DNA of 64,000 nt from Blautia sp. (lineage in GTDB: Bacteria > Bacillota > Clostridia > Lachnospirales > Lachnospiraceae): NCBI GenBank assembly GCA_021772055.1, contig JAETNR010000020.1:1-64000 (forward strand), read 5' to 3'. The notes beneath the pieces are model-generated. The model saw nothing but the letters and a program-made list of their open reading frames with translations. It was not told the origin of the DNA and made no database searches. The number at the start of each line of letters is the position of its first letter. The stretch's first letter is position 1. Made by a program: the position numbers and the translations under genes. This document shows, piece by piece, positions 7,501 to 18,782 of the stretch.

Positions 7501-9516
7501 CTACTCATTCGCCGGCAATTTCCATTTATTTTCGGTAAAAAGAGCATAACAGGAGCGGTCATAGCTCTTGCTGAGCGCCTTTCTCGTAGAACTGTTGCTC
7601 CGCATCACTGCCGCGATCCGGTCAAAATCCTTCAGTTCCGTTCCTGTAATCATCAGTGTCGTGGGATTCACATAAACTGTGTCATACCACTCCTGGTTGA
7701 TCTGTATCTCCGTAGACGGCGTAAAATTCGTTCCTCTGATATAATAGGTAAAATCCGAAGAAGAAACAAGCTGCAGGGAATCCAGGGTAATATCATACAA
7801 TCCAAGCTTCATCTTCGTACGCCCGAAAGGATTTTCCCCGCCATATGCATACCGTTTGCCATAAAGCAGGTCATACTGCAAAGTTTCCAGATCCACCTGA
7901 TAATTCTTGGTATTCCGCCTTGCCTGATGATAGCGGAAGATCGTTCCCTCGTGAATTCCCACACGGTCCATCACCTCTGCAGCCATCTGGTAAGCAGCCA
8001 GGTTCACATCTTTTTTCTTTAAGCCGAAATTATCCCACATCACATACTGGGTCTGGAAAAGATATTTATTATCCACATCCTCTACTTTCAGCCCCATAGT
8101 GGGAAGATGATCCCCATACATCACAAGTACCACGTCCTCCGGATAATCGGAAAGCGTCTCCACCAGCTCTTTAACAAAATTGTCCATTTCCCGGATCTGA
8201 TTTACATAATATTCCCACTGACAGTCTTTCTCTTCTGTAGGAGAACCGGAAACCGTAATCTCCGGATCTTCCAGCACCGGCTCCTCCGGGTATGCCCCGT
8301 GCCCCTGGACAGAAATGGTATAAATATAATCCGGCCCTTCGGTTACTTCCAGGCATTTCATGATTTCATCGGTCAGAACCTTATCCTTTATCCAGCCAAG
8401 AACGTTCTTCTGGTTTTCTTCCGGCATATATTCCTCCGAGGTAAAGGAATCAAATCCCAGATTAGGGAAGATTGTTCTTCGCCCATAGAAGTTCGCCTCA
8501 TTATTATGTATGGCATGGGTGGTATACCCCATATTTTTCAGCACATAAGGCGCGCTTTCGCAGGTAGTCTCCTTCAGAATACTTTTATAAGGATATTCCC
8601 CGGGTCCGAAGTAATGCATGCTCATTCCCGTAATAGATTCAAACTCCGTATTTGCCGTTCCCGCACCTACGGAAGGAACCTTGTAATATCCGGAGGTATA
8701 CTCTTTCATCAGTTTCCGGAAGGTAGGGATGGGATCCTCGGAAATATGCAGGTAATTCACCAGTGTCGGATCAAAGAAAGATTCCAGCTGGAGAAAGATA
8801 ATATTGGGATAATCTCCTTCTTTTGTTTCCGGAAGATCCTTCTCTGAATTCTCGATCCGCTTGATTTCCCGTTCCGAATAATCTCTCGGCTCCCCGATTC
8901 CCGTATTAAAAATAGTAGTGGCAAGACAGTAGGGATATCCGTAGTCCTCGTAGGCAAAAGCAATATTGCCGAAATAATTGGAAAGCACCCTTTTTTCCAG
9001 CGCAAGCTGTGTCACCCCTGCAAAAGCCGCAGCACCTGCTGCCACCAGCAAAAGATTATAGCGGTATTTCCTCTTTCCTCTGTATTTCGGTCCTTTGATA
9101 AACAGAACCAGAAGTAAGAGGCATAAGATCCCGAATAAAATGCAGACCACGATCATTCCTGCCATAGGCAGATACTTGTTTGCAATCTTCAGTGCATCTG
9201 TGATCAGATGCAGATCCGGTCCTGTAAAAGGTGTCACTCTTGTAGTCAAAAGAACACCGTTGATGATTCCAAGTGTCAGCCAGAAAAGGGCAACCAGGAT
9301 ACGGAAAAAGCATCTCCTGCGAAACAGATAAACCAGCAGCGATGTTGTAAAGATCAGCGCTGTGTTGTAAGCAAACACCAACGGCCTTCCTGTCATATAC
9401 TCCCATGCCGCCAGGAAGGAGTGGCGGGATATTGCCTCTATCAGGAAATATCCTGCCGCACTTCCAAGAGCATGAAGCAGAAGGGAAATGTTATTCAGAA
9501 ATTTATACCACTTCAT
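7501..9516 (-). CDS. LTA synthase family (sulfatase-fold) membrane protein
   Basis: N-terminal TM helices, then IIFLQLESFFDP, SVGAGTANTEFESITGM nucleophile motif and YGDHLPTMG. Confidence 0.88.
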   Translation of the reverse strand: MKWYKFLNNISLLLHALGSAAGYFLIEAISRHSFLAAWEYMTGRPLVFAYNTALIFTTSLLVYLFRRRCFFRILVALFWLTLGIINGVLLTTRVTPFTGPDLHLITDALKIANKYLPMAGMIVVCILFGILCLLLLVLFIKGPKYRGKRKYRYNLLLVAAGAAAFAGVTQLALEKRVLSNYFGNIAFAYEDYGYPYCLATTIFNTGIGEPRDYSEREIKRIENSEKDLPETKEGDYPNIIFLQLESFFDPTLVNYLHISEDPIPTFRKLMKEYTSGYYKVPSVGAGTANTEFESITGMSMHYFGPGEYPYKSILKETTCESAPYVLKNMGYTTHAIHNNEANFYGRRTIFPNLGFDSFTSEEYMPEENQKNVLGWIKDKVLTDEIMKCLEVTEGPDYIYTISVQGHGAYPEEPVLEDPEITVSGSPTEEKDCQWEYYVNQIREMDNFVKELVETLSDYPEDVVLVMYGDHLPTMGLKVEDVDNKYLFQTQYVMWDNFGLKKKDVNLAAYQMAAEVMDRVGIHEGTIFRYHQARRNTKNYQVDLETLQYDLLYGKRYAYGGENPFGRTKMKLGLYDITLDSLQLVSSSDFTYYIRGTNFTPSTEIQINQEWYDTVYVNPTTLMITGTELKDFDRIAAVMRSNSSTRKALSKSYDRSCYALFTENKWKLPANE

Positions 9517-9528
9517 TCAAACGCTCCT

Positions 9529-12183
9529 TTATTTCATCATCTGCTCCAACTGCAGAGTGACCTTCTCCATCATTTCTTTATATTTCTGAAGTTTCTCTTT
9601 CTCCGCATTTACCTTGGCTTCCGGCGCTTTATTGACAAAGTTCGGATTTCCAAGCATTCCTTCGCAGCGGGAAATTTCTTTGAAAAGACGTTCCTTTTCT
9701 TTTGTAAGACGCTCTGCTTCCTTTTCCTTGTCAACCAGGTCTTCCAGAGGCAGATAAACAACCGCGTTGGAAACAACAATCGAAACCGCATCCTCCCCGA
9801 TTCCGTCCTTAGTCTCCTGTACATGGATTTCTTTGGCAAATGCCAGATTCACAAAGGAACGGCTGCTCTTCTCGTACATGGTACATACATCCGCATTTTT
9901 GCCTACGATAAAGACATTGGTTTTCCGGTTCTGGGGTACATTCATGGCAGTTCTTGTATTACGGATACCTCTTACTGCCTCCTTGAAGCTCTCGATTGCG
10001 GTCTCTGCATCCTTAAAATTCCATGCTTCCTTATATTCCGGCCAGTGGGCGATCATAATGGAAGCTTCCTCCGGAAGAAGGGTGCAGTAGATTTCTTCTG
10101 TGATAAACGGCATAAACGGATGGAGAAGCTTCAGGCCTTCTGTCAGGGCTGTCCGAAGGGTCCAGAGGGCCTCGTTTGCAGCCTTAGGATCTTCCTCTGC
10201 CCTCCACAGGCGAACCTTGGCAAGCTCGATATACCAGTCGCAGAGCTCATCCCACAGGAAGTCATATACCTTCTGTACCGCAATCCCAAGCTCATATTTT
10301 TCCATATTTTCCGTTACCTCACGGATCACGGTATTCAGATGGGAAAGGATCCACTTGTCCTCCTGGCACAGTGTTTCCAGGTTTTCCGGACGGGTCACGG
10401 TCTTTCCTTCCAGGTTCATCATAATGAAACGGGACGCATTCCAGATCTTATTTGCAAAATTGCGGCTGGATTCCACACGCTCCCAGTAGAAACGCATATC
10501 ATTTCCGGGCGCGTTTCCGGTGATCAGAGTCAGACGAAGGGCGTCGGCACCGTACTTATCAATTACTTCCAGAGGATCGATCCCGTTTCCAAGGGATTTG
10601 CTCATTTTGCGTCCTAAAGAATCCCTTACCAGACCATGGATCAGTACATGGTGGAAAGGTGATTTTCCGGTCTGCTCAAAAGCAGAAAATACCATACGGA
10701 TTACCCAGAAGAAGATAATATCGTATCCTGTTACCAGCACATCTGTAGGATAGAAATACTCCAGCTCCTCTGTTTTTTCCGGCCATCCCAAAGTGGAGAA
10801 AGGCCAAAGCGCAGAGCTGAACCAGGTATCCAGGGTATCCTCATCCTGATGAAGATGGGTACAGCCGCATTTCGGACATTTTTCCGGCATTTCTCTGGCA
10901 ACCACCACTTCACCGCACTCATCGCAGTAATAAGCAGGGATACGGTGCCCCCACCAAAGCTGACGGGAAATACACCAGTCACGGATATTCTCAAGCCAAT
11001 GCAGATAGGTCTTTCCAAAGCTTGGCGGTACAAACTCCAGATCCCCTGTATTCAATACTTCGACAGCCGCCTTTGCCATCTCATCCATTTTTACGAACCA
11101 CTGGGGCTTAACCATGGGCTCCACAGTAGTGCCGCAGCGGTCATGGGTTCCTACGCTGTGGCTGTGAGGAACTACTTTTACCAGAAGTCCCAGTTCTTCA
11201 AGATCTGCCACCATGGCCTTCCGGGCCTCATAGCGGTCCATGCCTGCGTATTTGCCGCCCAGGGAGTTGATGGTAGCATCATCATTCATAATATTGATTT
11301 CCGGAAGATTATGGCGTCTGCCCACTTCAAAGTCATTGGGGTCGTGTGCAGGTGTGATCTTTACGCATCCTGTTCCGAATTCTTTGTCTACATATTCGTC
11401 TGCAATTACCGGAATCTCTCTGTCCGTAAGAGGCAGCTTCAGCATCTTGCCTACCAGGTCTTTGTACCTGTCATCCTCCGGATTTACTGCTACTGCAGTA
11501 TCTCCGAGAAGGGTTTCCGGACGGGTGGTGGCGATTTCTACAAAGCGTCCTTCTTCTCCGACGATGGGATAATTGATATGCCAGAAAAATCCGTCCTGGT
11601 CCTCATGCTCAACCTCTGCGTCAGAAATGGAGGTCTGACAGACAGGGCACCAGTTAATGATCCTGGAGCCTTTGTAAATATAGCCTTTTTCATATAATTT
11701 GATGAATACTTCCTGAACAGCCCTGGAGCATCCCTCATCCATGGTGAATCGTTCTCTCTCCCAATCTGCGGAAGCACCCAGTTTCTTTAACTGGTTAATA
11801 ATCTTTCCGCCGTATTCCTCTTTCCATGCCCATGCATGCTTTAAGAATTCCTCACGGCCGATCTCGTTTTTATCAATGCCTTCTTTTTTCAGTTTTTCAA
11901 TAACTTTCACCTCAGTTGCAATGGCTGCATGGTCTGTTCCGGGCTGCCACAGTGCTTCATATCCCTGCATTCTCTTAAAGCGGATCAGAATATCCTGCAT
12001 CGTTTCATCCAGTGCATGTCCCATATGAAGCTGTCCGGTTACATTGGGCGGCGGCATCACAATGGTAAATGGCTTCTTGTCCGGATTTACTTTTGCGTGA
12101 AAGTATCCGTTATCCATCCATTTCTGATAAAGACGTTCCTCAATGCCCTTGGGATCATAAGTTTTTGCCAGTTCCTTACTCAT
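9529..12183 (-). CDS. valS: Valyl-tRNA synthetase
   Basis: [47 protein letters not shown]-terminal coiled coil; start placed at [12 protein letters not shown] (downstream of AGGAGG) rather than the ORF-track start at 12231. Confidence 0.95.
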   Translation of the reverse strand: MSKELAKTYDPKGIEERLYQKWMDNGYFHAKVNPDKKPFTIVMPPPNVTGQLHMGHALDETMQDILIRFKRMQGYEALWQPGTDHAAIATEVKVIEKLKKEGIDKNEIGREEFLKHAWAWKEEYGGKIINQLKKLGASADWERERFTMDEGCSRAVQEVFIKLYEKGYIYKGSRIINWCPVCQTSISDAEVEHEDQDGFFWHINYPIVGEEGRFVEIATTRPETLLGDTAVAVNPEDDRYKDLVGKMLKLPLTDREIPVIADEYVDKEFGTGCVKITPAHDPNDFEVGRRHNLPEINIMNDDATINSLGGKYAGMDRYEARKAMVADLEELGLLVKVVPHSHSVGTHDRCGTTVEPMVKPQWFVKMDEMAKAAVEVLNTGDLEFVPPSFGKTYLHWLENIRDWCISRQLWWGHRIPAYYCDECGEVVVAREMPEKCPKCGCTHLHQDEDTLDTWFSSALWPFSTLGWPEKTEELEYFYPTDVLVTGYDIIFFWVIRMVFSAFEQTGKSPFHHVLIHGLVRDSLGRKMSKSLGNGIDPLEVIDKYGADALRLTLITGNAPGNDMRFYWERVESSRNFANKIWNASRFIMMNLEGKTVTRPENLETLCQEDKWILSHLNTVIREVTENMEKYELGIAVQKVYDFLWDELCDWYIELAKVRLWRAEEDPKAANEALWTLRTALTEGLKLLHPFMPFITEEIYCTLLPEEASIMIAHWPEYKEAWNFKDAETAIESFKEAVRGIRNTRTAMNVPQNRKTNVFIVGKNADVCTMYEKSSRSFVNLAFAKEIHVQETKDGIGEDAVSIVVSNAVVYLPLEDLVDKEKEAERLTKEKERLFKEISRCEGMLGNPNFVNKAPEAKVNAEKEKLQKYKEMMEKVTLQLEQMMK

Positions 12184-12227
12184 ATTGTCCTCCTTGCAAA
12201 AATATAGTTTGTTTTGTGTAAGAGGTT

Positions 12228-12500
12228 TCAAAAAAGCCCCTCACACATACGTGTGAAGGGCGATCTATACCGCGGTACCACCTTCATTATGCAGAAACCT
12301 GCACATCTCATTTATCTTTAACGCAGATCTACGGGAAAGCCTACTTAAGCTATGACAAGCATCCGCACATTCAGCATTCCGGCTCCAAAGCTACCTTGGG
12401 CAATCTCTTCCTCAAAATGCCTTCCACCCGATGGACATCTCTCTCTGTCAGGGACAATTGCCTACTCCTCTTTTTCTCAGCCTTTTTTATAGGCTTTACT
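12228..12500 (-). ncRNA. T-box leader riboswitch for valS
   Basis: Minus strand has antiterminator AAGGTGGTACCGCGG, then a GC hairpin with T run (CCCTTCACACGTATGTGTGAGGGGCTTTTTT) just before valS. Confidence 0.93.
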
Positions 12501-12526
12501 ATAATTGGATTTTTCCGGGTTGTCAA
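12498..12526 (-). promoter_or_regulatory. Sigma-A-like promoter of the valS T-box
   Basis: Minus strand TTGACA-(17 nt)-TATAGT. Confidence 0.65.
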
Positions 12527-12544
12527 GCATGATTCTTTAATTTA

Positions 12545-15235
12545 TTAATTTTTCACAATTCCAATCTCCCCCCACAGCCCGGAAGCAACCGGCTTTTTGA
12601 TCATTTCACGTTCACGCCAGTTATATAGCCGCTCTTTTCTGCACTGTTCAAGGCTTCCTGTGGCATAGGGCCACTGCCGGATATTTTTCGGGGCAGCAGG
12701 TTCCGGATATTCCGGATCGATCATCCGATTGATCAGAAGATTTGTCACGTGAACCCGGATCTCATTGATTCCTTCCCGAAGGGCTTTCCGGATATCGATC
12801 CTGTACGGGCGCTTGATCAGCGTTTCCACAGACATTCCGTTCAAATAGATTTCCGCAGTCTCCCCCACATGGGCAAATTTCAGCATTACCCTGGAAGCCT
12901 CAGCGATTTTTTCCCATTGTTCCCGGGATATTTCAAAGGTACAGCTGTACACCCCGGTACCGGAATAATAAGCAAGTTCCGGCTCCTGTTCCCAGCTTTT
13001 CAGACTCTCATACTCTTTTCGGAATTCCTTTTCCGGAACTTCCAGCGTCCAACCTTTGGAGATGTCCAAAAGCAGCTCCTCTTCCTGCTCTTTTGATACA
13101 GTTACAGGTTCTTCCATCCCGTCGGCAAACACAAAGATCAGAGACTGGAAGCCCTCCATCGTCAGGGTAACCTCCATGTCTTCCCCGTCCTTTTTCCAGC
13201 TGTGAACTTCTTTTTCCTCTCCGGTCATGGGGTCAAATACACAGAAATTCCGGTTCTGATTATGGAAACGCACGTTTTCCCTGTAATCCTCCGGGCTGAT
13301 GTTTGACACAAAATAAATATCTTCCGTATCGGTTTTTCTATGCACATACCCTATGACATCCGAGTGACTGCTGATCTTTACATCCGGTTTCTTAATGGAT
13401 TGCAGCGCATCCTGCAGGCTTTCAAACTTATCCTTCGTTATGCAGACTTCTCCTTTTGCTTTCATCTCCCTGCCAATGTGCTCCACCCTTTGACTGTCCC
13501 TCCAGTATCCTATCAGCCCGCAGGATTTTTCCGGCAGCCGTTCCGCTGCCAAAATCTTTCCGCCCTTTTTGGCGATCTCCTGGATTTTTTCCATGGAGGA
13601 GACAGGAATGCGTTCACATTCAATCAGGACCAGCGTATCGTATGGATACTCGTCCCAGCGTTCCAGCACATCATCATTCACAAAATCAAACCAGTACCCG
13701 GCCTTATGGAGGCCATTTATACAGGCAGATTCCAGCCTTTCGTCCAGCTTCATGCACATATGGGTATCTGCCATGGGCATCTCCGACCAGATATCGTGCT
13801 GCGGCAGATAAACTGCAGTCGTTATGGGCATGGTTCCTCTCTGCATAAAATCGCACACCCGGTTTATATAAAGGCCGATCCTGTCAAAATATTTCCACCA
13901 GGTATTTGTGTGATTGATATTGCTGGATGCATAAAAAGCAAGCGTTCCTTCTTTTTCATCCCTGCTGTAGCTGTAGCCATGATTGATGATCTGGTTGATT
14001 CCGTCCAGAAAAATACTGTCTGCTGCAGCCTTAATGTTTTCCAGTGATACCACAAATCTCGGAAAGCGCAGCCAGGTAAAAGACTCATTGGAGACAACCG
14101 GTTTATGGTAAACATGGGCTGCGGAAACAGCCAGCTTTCTGTGGATCACATTCACCTCATAACGATCAAACGCGGAAAATGTTTCCCCCTCCGGAATATC
14201 TGCCGCACCGTATGCTTTCAGGACATCCCCCCAGGTTCCATGAGCCTGGATCCTGGATTTTGCCCCTTTCTCATGGCACCAGGCAGTCAGCTCCTCAAAA
14301 AAGTTCTCTACCGTCAGCTCCGCCATGGTCTTTTGATAATCATAGCGCACCTGCTGGGTCATTCCCTCAATCTCTCCCCACAGCGCATAAATATAAGGGT
14401 GAAGATCATACCCTCTTCTCTTCTTAAATTCCTCATAAAGAATATCAGTCCAGTTATGCCCGAATACTTCGATAGAATCACAAAAATAGTTTGTGATCCT
14501 GCCCTCTCCCACATACTCCGCAATGGGATCCCCTGCATAGGCAAGAAAGGTGCGCAGGGATTCTTTCCGGTTATGATCCACGATCAGGCCGTCCCCTCCC
14601 CGCAGAGGTTTTAAAACGCGCATTTTTTTATCGCTGGAAACAAACAGTACGATTTTATGCGTTCCGGACGGAACATCCATCTCCTGAATCTCTGTTCCCC
14701 AGGGCCAGTTAAACAAATGCTTATCCACCACTTTGTCCATGATATCCACGATGGTTTCCGGAAGCATTCTGGCGTTTTCCATTTTCCCCATCACTGCTCC
14801 CACCACATTTCCATAGATCACCGTAGTCAGATCCTGCTGAAATCTGCATGGCCCCTGCACATCGATGGTAAACGGAAGGACGTTCTGCCCTGCCAGTTCT
14901 TCCGGCATAAAAGGGCCGCCAAAAGGCCAGGAGGATCCAAGAGTCAGGTCAAACTGCATGCCTCTTTTCTCTGTTTCCTCCGCAGCAAAACGAATCAGTT
15001 CCAGATATTCCGGAGACAGATAATCATAATTTTTGATTCCCTTTTCTTCATCGTCAGCTTCCAGGGGGTAAAGAATCTGCAGTTCCACACCCCCAAGTCC
15101 TGCCTTCTCGATTTCATCCAGTTCACGGATAAGTTCGCTTTTCTCAACTGCACAGCCGTACCACCACCAGCGGGTTCTTCCTCTTGTCTCCTTCCGGGGA
15201 AAAAGCATCCGGTTCTGTACTTCTTGTTTATTCAC
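12545..15235 (-). CDS. GH106-like glycoside hydrolase (alpha-L-rhamnosidase-like)
   Basis: N-terminal RTRWWWYGCAVEKSELIRELDEIEKAGLGGVELQ...FDLTLGSSWPFGGP resembles GH106; C-terminal galactose-binding-like domain. Confidence 0.72.
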   Translation of the reverse strand: MNKQEVQNRMLFPRKETRGRTRWWWYGCAVEKSELIRELDEIEKAGLGGVELQILYPLEADDEEKGIKNYDYLSPEYLELIRFAAEETEKRGMQFDLTLGSSWPFGGPFMPEELAGQNVLPFTIDVQGPCRFQQDLTTVIYGNVVGAVMGKMENARMLPETIVDIMDKVVDKHLFNWPWGTEIQEMDVPSGTHKIVLFVSSDKKMRVLKPLRGGDGLIVDHNRKESLRTFLAYAGDPIAEYVGEGRITNYFCDSIEVFGHNWTDILYEEFKKRRGYDLHPYIYALWGEIEGMTQQVRYDYQKTMAELTVENFFEELTAWCHEKGAKSRIQAHGTWGDVLKAYGAADIPEGETFSAFDRYEVNVIHRKLAVSAAHVYHKPVVSNESFTWLRFPRFVVSLENIKAAADSIFLDGINQIINHGYSYSRDEKEGTLAFYASSNINHTNTWWKYFDRIGLYINRVCDFMQRGTMPITTAVYLPQHDIWSEMPMADTHMCMKLDERLESACINGLHKAGYWFDFVNDDVLERWDEYPYDTLVLIECERIPVSSMEKIQEIAKKGGKILAAERLPEKSCGLIGYWRDSQRVEHIGREMKAKGEVCITKDKFESLQDALQSIKKPDVKISSHSDVIGYVHRKTDTEDIYFVSNISPEDYRENVRFHNQNRNFCVFDPMTGEEKEVHSWKKDGEDMEVTLTMEGFQSLIFVFADGMEEPVTVSKEQEEELLLDISKGWTLEVPEKEFRKEYESLKSWEQEPELAYYSGTGVYSCTFEISREQWEKIAEASRVMLKFAHVGETAEIYLNGMSVETLIKRPYRIDIRKALREGINEIRVHVTNLLINRMIDPEYPEPAAPKNIRQWPYATGSLEQCRKERLYNWREREMIKKPVASGLWGEIGIVKN

Positions 15236-15289
15236 TCCCGTATCCTCCTACATTCAAGTATCTCTGTTTCACAATTTCCAGAACCCGGC

Positions 15290-16132
15290 TTATTCCTTTA
15301 CAGCACCGGCTGTCATTCCTTCCACAATAAATTTCTGCATTGCAGCGAACATCACCGCAGTGGGAAGAAGTGCCATCACGCCTCCTGCCATCAGAAGTCC
15401 CCATTCCACATTGTATTTTCCGATAAGAGTCTTCAGACCCACAGGAATCGTCCACATATCCGGTGTACTGATAAAGATCGAACCAGCAATCAATTCATTC
15501 CATGCTCCGATAAACCCAAAGACAAATACGGATACGATTCCCGGAAACATAATGGGAAGTACGATTTTAAACAGTGACTGCATTTTATTGCATCCATCCA
15601 CTCTTGCCGCTTCTTCCAGAGTAACCGGTATTCGCTCAAAAAAGCTTCTCATGGTTACCAGACAGAATGGAAGGTTCACAGTCACATAATAAATAAAAAG
15701 CCCCAGATGAGTATTGATCAACCCCATCTCAGAAAACCGCAGGTATAAAGGAATGATCACCAGAATTCCGGGAATCATCTGTGTCACAAGGAAAAACAGG
15801 ATCACAGCAGACTTTCCTTTAAATTTATAGCGTGCCAGCGCGTAACCTCCCAGCATGGAAAGAAGGGTGATCACAAAAGCGGATGTCACGGATACGATAA
15901 GGCTGTTTGTCAGCAGTGTCAGATAATTATACTGGGAAAATAATCCTGTATAATTTTCCGTTGTCACTTCATGCGGATAATAGGTAACATTGTTCAGATC
16001 CAGAATTTCTCCGCTTGTTTTAAAGGAGGTTGCTGCAATCCAGTAAATCGGCAGCACGATCACCAGAAAGAAAAATACCAGAATCGCCACCCTCAAAATT
16101 GTCCAAAGTGCATTTCTTGTTTTTCTGTTCAT
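15290..16132 (-). CDS. Carbohydrate ABC transporter permease (MalG-like)
   Basis: EAARVDGCNKMQSLFKIVLPIMFPG loop motif; 6 TM; ends VEGMTAGAVKE. Confidence 0.9.
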   Translation of the reverse strand: MNRKTRNALWTILRVAILVFFFLVIVLPIYWIAATSFKTSGEILDLNNVTYYPHEVTTENYTGLFSQYNYLTLLTNSLIVSVTSAFVITLLSMLGGYALARYKFKGKSAVILFFLVTQMIPGILVIIPLYLRFSEMGLINTHLGLFIYYVTVNLPFCLVTMRSFFERIPVTLEEAARVDGCNKMQSLFKIVLPIMFPGIVSVFVFGFIGAWNELIAGSIFISTPDMWTIPVGLKTLIGKYNVEWGLLMAGGVMALLPTAVMFAAMQKFIVEGMTAGAVKE

Positions 16133-17016
16133 TAGAAATCACCTGCCTTATCGTATTTCGTAATTTTCAGGAAGAGCATCGCATACGCTCCCATAAGGAT
16201 CATGATCACCACACCCAGAGCAGACGCAAAGCCAAAGTCATAGGTGCCGAAAGCTTTCGAGTACATATATGCAGGCAGCGTCTGGGAAGAATTCGCAGGC
16301 CCCCCGTTTGTAATGACAAGAACAAGATCAAAAGAGTTAAAAACCCATATCGTCCTGAGAAGCACAGTGGTAATGATGGTCGGTTTGATATAGGGCAGTG
16401 TGATCTGGAAAAACTGCCGCACTACGCCGCATCCATCCACGTTGGCAGCTTCATAGATATCTGTAGGAATAGACTGCAGAGCTGCCAGGATCATGATTGC
16501 AAAGAACGGAATTCCCATCCAGATCATGGCAATGATCACCACCGCCAGAGAATATCCCGGAGTTCCAAGCCATGCTATTTTTTCATCGATTATACCCAGA
16601 TCCAGCAAAATATTATTTACGACACCATATTCTCCGTTAAAGGACCAGCGGTAAATCAGACCCACAACAAATCCGGAAAATGCCCAGGGAAGAAATACGA
16701 TGGACTGGTAAATCCCTCTTCCCCGGAATTGTTTTTTCAATGCAAGGGCAAGTGTCATTCCCAGGATAAATTGCCCGAATACGGATACGACCACATATAC
16801 CAGTGTATTTTTAAGAATCATTAGTGTATCTGTATCGTCCAGCAGCTTTTTAAAATTTTCAAGTCCGTTAAATGTGATATTATTCGGAGCCGTAAGCTTA
16901 TAATTCTGAAATGCCATAATAAAACTGTTGATCAGCGGATACCCAAATAGCAGCAGGAGAATTATAAGTGCAGGAAGCAGAAACATCCAGGGTTCCAGTT
17001 TCTTTCTAGTTTTCAT
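16132..17016 (-). CDS. Carbohydrate ABC transporter permease (MalF-like)
   Basis: EAANVDGCGVVRQFFQITLPYIKPT motif; 1-nt overlap with the next permease. Confidence 0.9.
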   Translation of the reverse strand: MKTRKKLEPWMFLLPALIILLLLFGYPLINSFIMAFQNYKLTAPNNITFNGLENFKKLLDDTDTLMILKNTLVYVVVSVFGQFILGMTLALALKKQFRGRGIYQSIVFLPWAFSGFVVGLIYRWSFNGEYGVVNNILLDLGIIDEKIAWLGTPGYSLAVVIIAMIWMGIPFFAIMILAALQSIPTDIYEAANVDGCGVVRQFFQITLPYIKPTIITTVLLRTIWVFNSFDLVLVITNGGPANSSQTLPAYMYSKAFGTYDFGFASALGVVIMILMGAYAMLFLKITKYDKAGDF

Positions 17017-17049
17017 CCGAGTCAGATCCCCCTTTTTTTATTTTAAAAA

Positions 17050-17094
17050 CGGCGAGGATTAATGCTCCTGTTTCCTCACATTAATCCCCTCCGT
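17050..17094 (-). terminator. Terminator/attenuator hairpin between binding-protein and permease genes
   Basis: Minus strand ACGGAGGGGATTAATG...CATTAATCCTCGCCGTTTTT. Confidence 0.6.
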
Positions 17095-17127
17095 CTTGTC
17101 ACTTAACTGATAAAACTATTCTGTTTA

Positions 17128-18468
17128 TTACTGCATTGTCTGCGGAGACTCAACAGTAGCGCCTTCATTATTTGCCAGATATTCTTTCATTCTGGACTCC
17201 AGTTCTGTGCCGATCGTTGTCAAAAACTCTTCTGCTGTCTGTTTGTCAAGAAGGTATTTCTGCAATTCTGTATGCAGAGTATCCTGGTGCATATCTGTAT
17301 AGTTGAAAGGACCATACATTGGAGGAACTGTAAAATTCGGGTCATTTAACTGTGCAAGGAACGGTGCATACGGGCCATCCGGACCATAAGTATCGTCATC
17401 ACCCACATCGTTCTTCACCGGGATCAGTCCGCCCATCTTGCAGTATTCTATATTGTTGTCCGGTCTTGCCAGGAAATCGATCAGCTGGATTGCTTCCTCA
17501 GGATGTTCGGAAGACTTGGATACGGTATAAGCATATGGGCTTCCTGCCGTGTTCATCAGTTTTCCGTCTACTGTGGAAACCGGCATTGGAAGAACCCCCC
17601 AGGTATCCGGATCCATTTTTTCCTGACAGGAGATTGCCACCTCAGAGTCATTGGATAAAGTACCTGTCAGTCCGCCGGTAAAGTTATCCACCATCTCTAC
17701 AAAGCCCCAGTTTACAGAATCTTCCGGCGCATATCCTTCTTTGTAAATAGCGCACCATTTTTCAACTGCTTCCACGCACTCCGGAGAATCCAGAAGGAAA
17801 TTTCCCTCTTCATCGTAAACATATCCGCCGGTAAATGTCTGAAGATATGCCAGCAGCGGATCCACTGCTCCACGGGCACCGCGGAAAGAGTTTCCGTAAT
17901 GATTCTCTTCCTTGTTATACAATGCTTTGATCAGATCAAAATATGCGTCGTAGGTCCAGTCAGCCCCTGTGGGAATCTCATAACCGATCTCTTCCACCCA
18001 GTCTTTTCTGTAGAAAATTCCTTTTACCATAAAGCCATCCGGAACTGTGTAAATATGGCCATATTTCTCCTGCTCTGCTTTCCAGTTAAGGTTTCTTACA
18101 GCGTCTACAAATTCTTCTCCATGTTCTGCCACATAATCATCCATAGGAAGGATCCAGTCTGCTTCCGTGAACTGGCCCAGCCACAGGAAATGGGTGGTGA
18201 TGACGTCCGGCAATTGGCCGGAGGTTCCCAGAACCGTCAGCTTATTCGCTGCATCGTCCCATGGAACACTTTCGTAATTAACAGTAATTCCGGTTTCTTC
18301 TTTAAATTTTGCAAATGCAGATTCATAATACTGCTGTCTCTGCGGACTCGGGCTTACGTCAATAAAACGAAGGCTCACGTCCGACTCAGCTTCCGCCAGA
18401 ACTACTGTTGCGCTTCCCAACATCATAGCTGCAGCCAATGCACTTGCTACTACTTTTTTTGCTTTCAT
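17128..18468 (-). CDS. ABC transporter extracellular sugar-binding protein
   Basis: Signal peptide MKAKKVVASALAAAMMLGSATVVLAEA; solute-binding fold sequence; start placed at M19 of the ORF-track protein. Confidence 0.88.
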   Translation of the reverse strand: MKAKKVVASALAAAMMLGSATVVLAEAESDVSLRFIDVSPSPQRQQYYESAFAKFKEETGITVNYESVPWDDAANKLTVLGTSGQLPDVITTHFLWLGQFTEADWILPMDDYVAEHGEEFVDAVRNLNWKAEQEKYGHIYTVPDGFMVKGIFYRKDWVEEIGYEIPTGADWTYDAYFDLIKALYNKEENHYGNSFRGARGAVDPLLAYLQTFTGGYVYDEEGNFLLDSPECVEAVEKWCAIYKEGYAPEDSVNWGFVEMVDNFTGGLTGTLSNDSEVAISCQEKMDPDTWGVLPMPVSTVDGKLMNTAGSPYAYTVSKSSEHPEEAIQLIDFLARPDNNIEYCKMGGLIPVKNDVGDDDTYGPDGPYAPFLAQLNDPNFTVPPMYGPFNYTDMHQDTLHTELQKYLLDKQTAEEFLTTIGTELESRMKEYLANNEGATVESPQTMQ

Positions 18469-18564
18469 ATTTTTTTCTCCTTTTTCCCGGAACTCAATAC
18501 CTAAGTCCCTGTTATTTTTCACCCTTGTCTCGTTTCCCGCCGGTCACGCATGTGAGGTATTGCC

Positions 18565-18573
18565 GGTCAGACC
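18565..18573. promoter_or_regulatory. Candidate GntR/FadR-type operator (ggtcagacc)
   Basis: 9-bp odd palindrome in the divergent intergenic region of the GH106-locus importer and the URO-D gene; a GntR gene lies nearby. Confidence 0.3.
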
Positions 18574-18782
18574 ATTTATAAGTTTATGATACCATTTCCA
18601 TTGATTTCTGTCAATTATTTTTATATTTTTTCTGTTTTTGCCTAAATTAAACAGAATACTTTGTGCGTTTTTCCCTGTTTTTTCACTTTTTTCATCTTGA
18701 CTTTTGAAAGAGATTCTTTTATTCTATTCGTAAATCACCCTATCTCAGAACTACAAATTCATTTCAAAATGGGGAGGATATT

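Noticed and set aside
9208-10617. 469-aa + strand ORF
   Set aside because: Antisense to the LTA-synthase-like gene and valS; no recognisable domain
12228-12500. tRNA-like or sRNA gene in the valS leader
   Set aside because: The AAGGTGGTACCGCGG signature identifies it as a T-box leader
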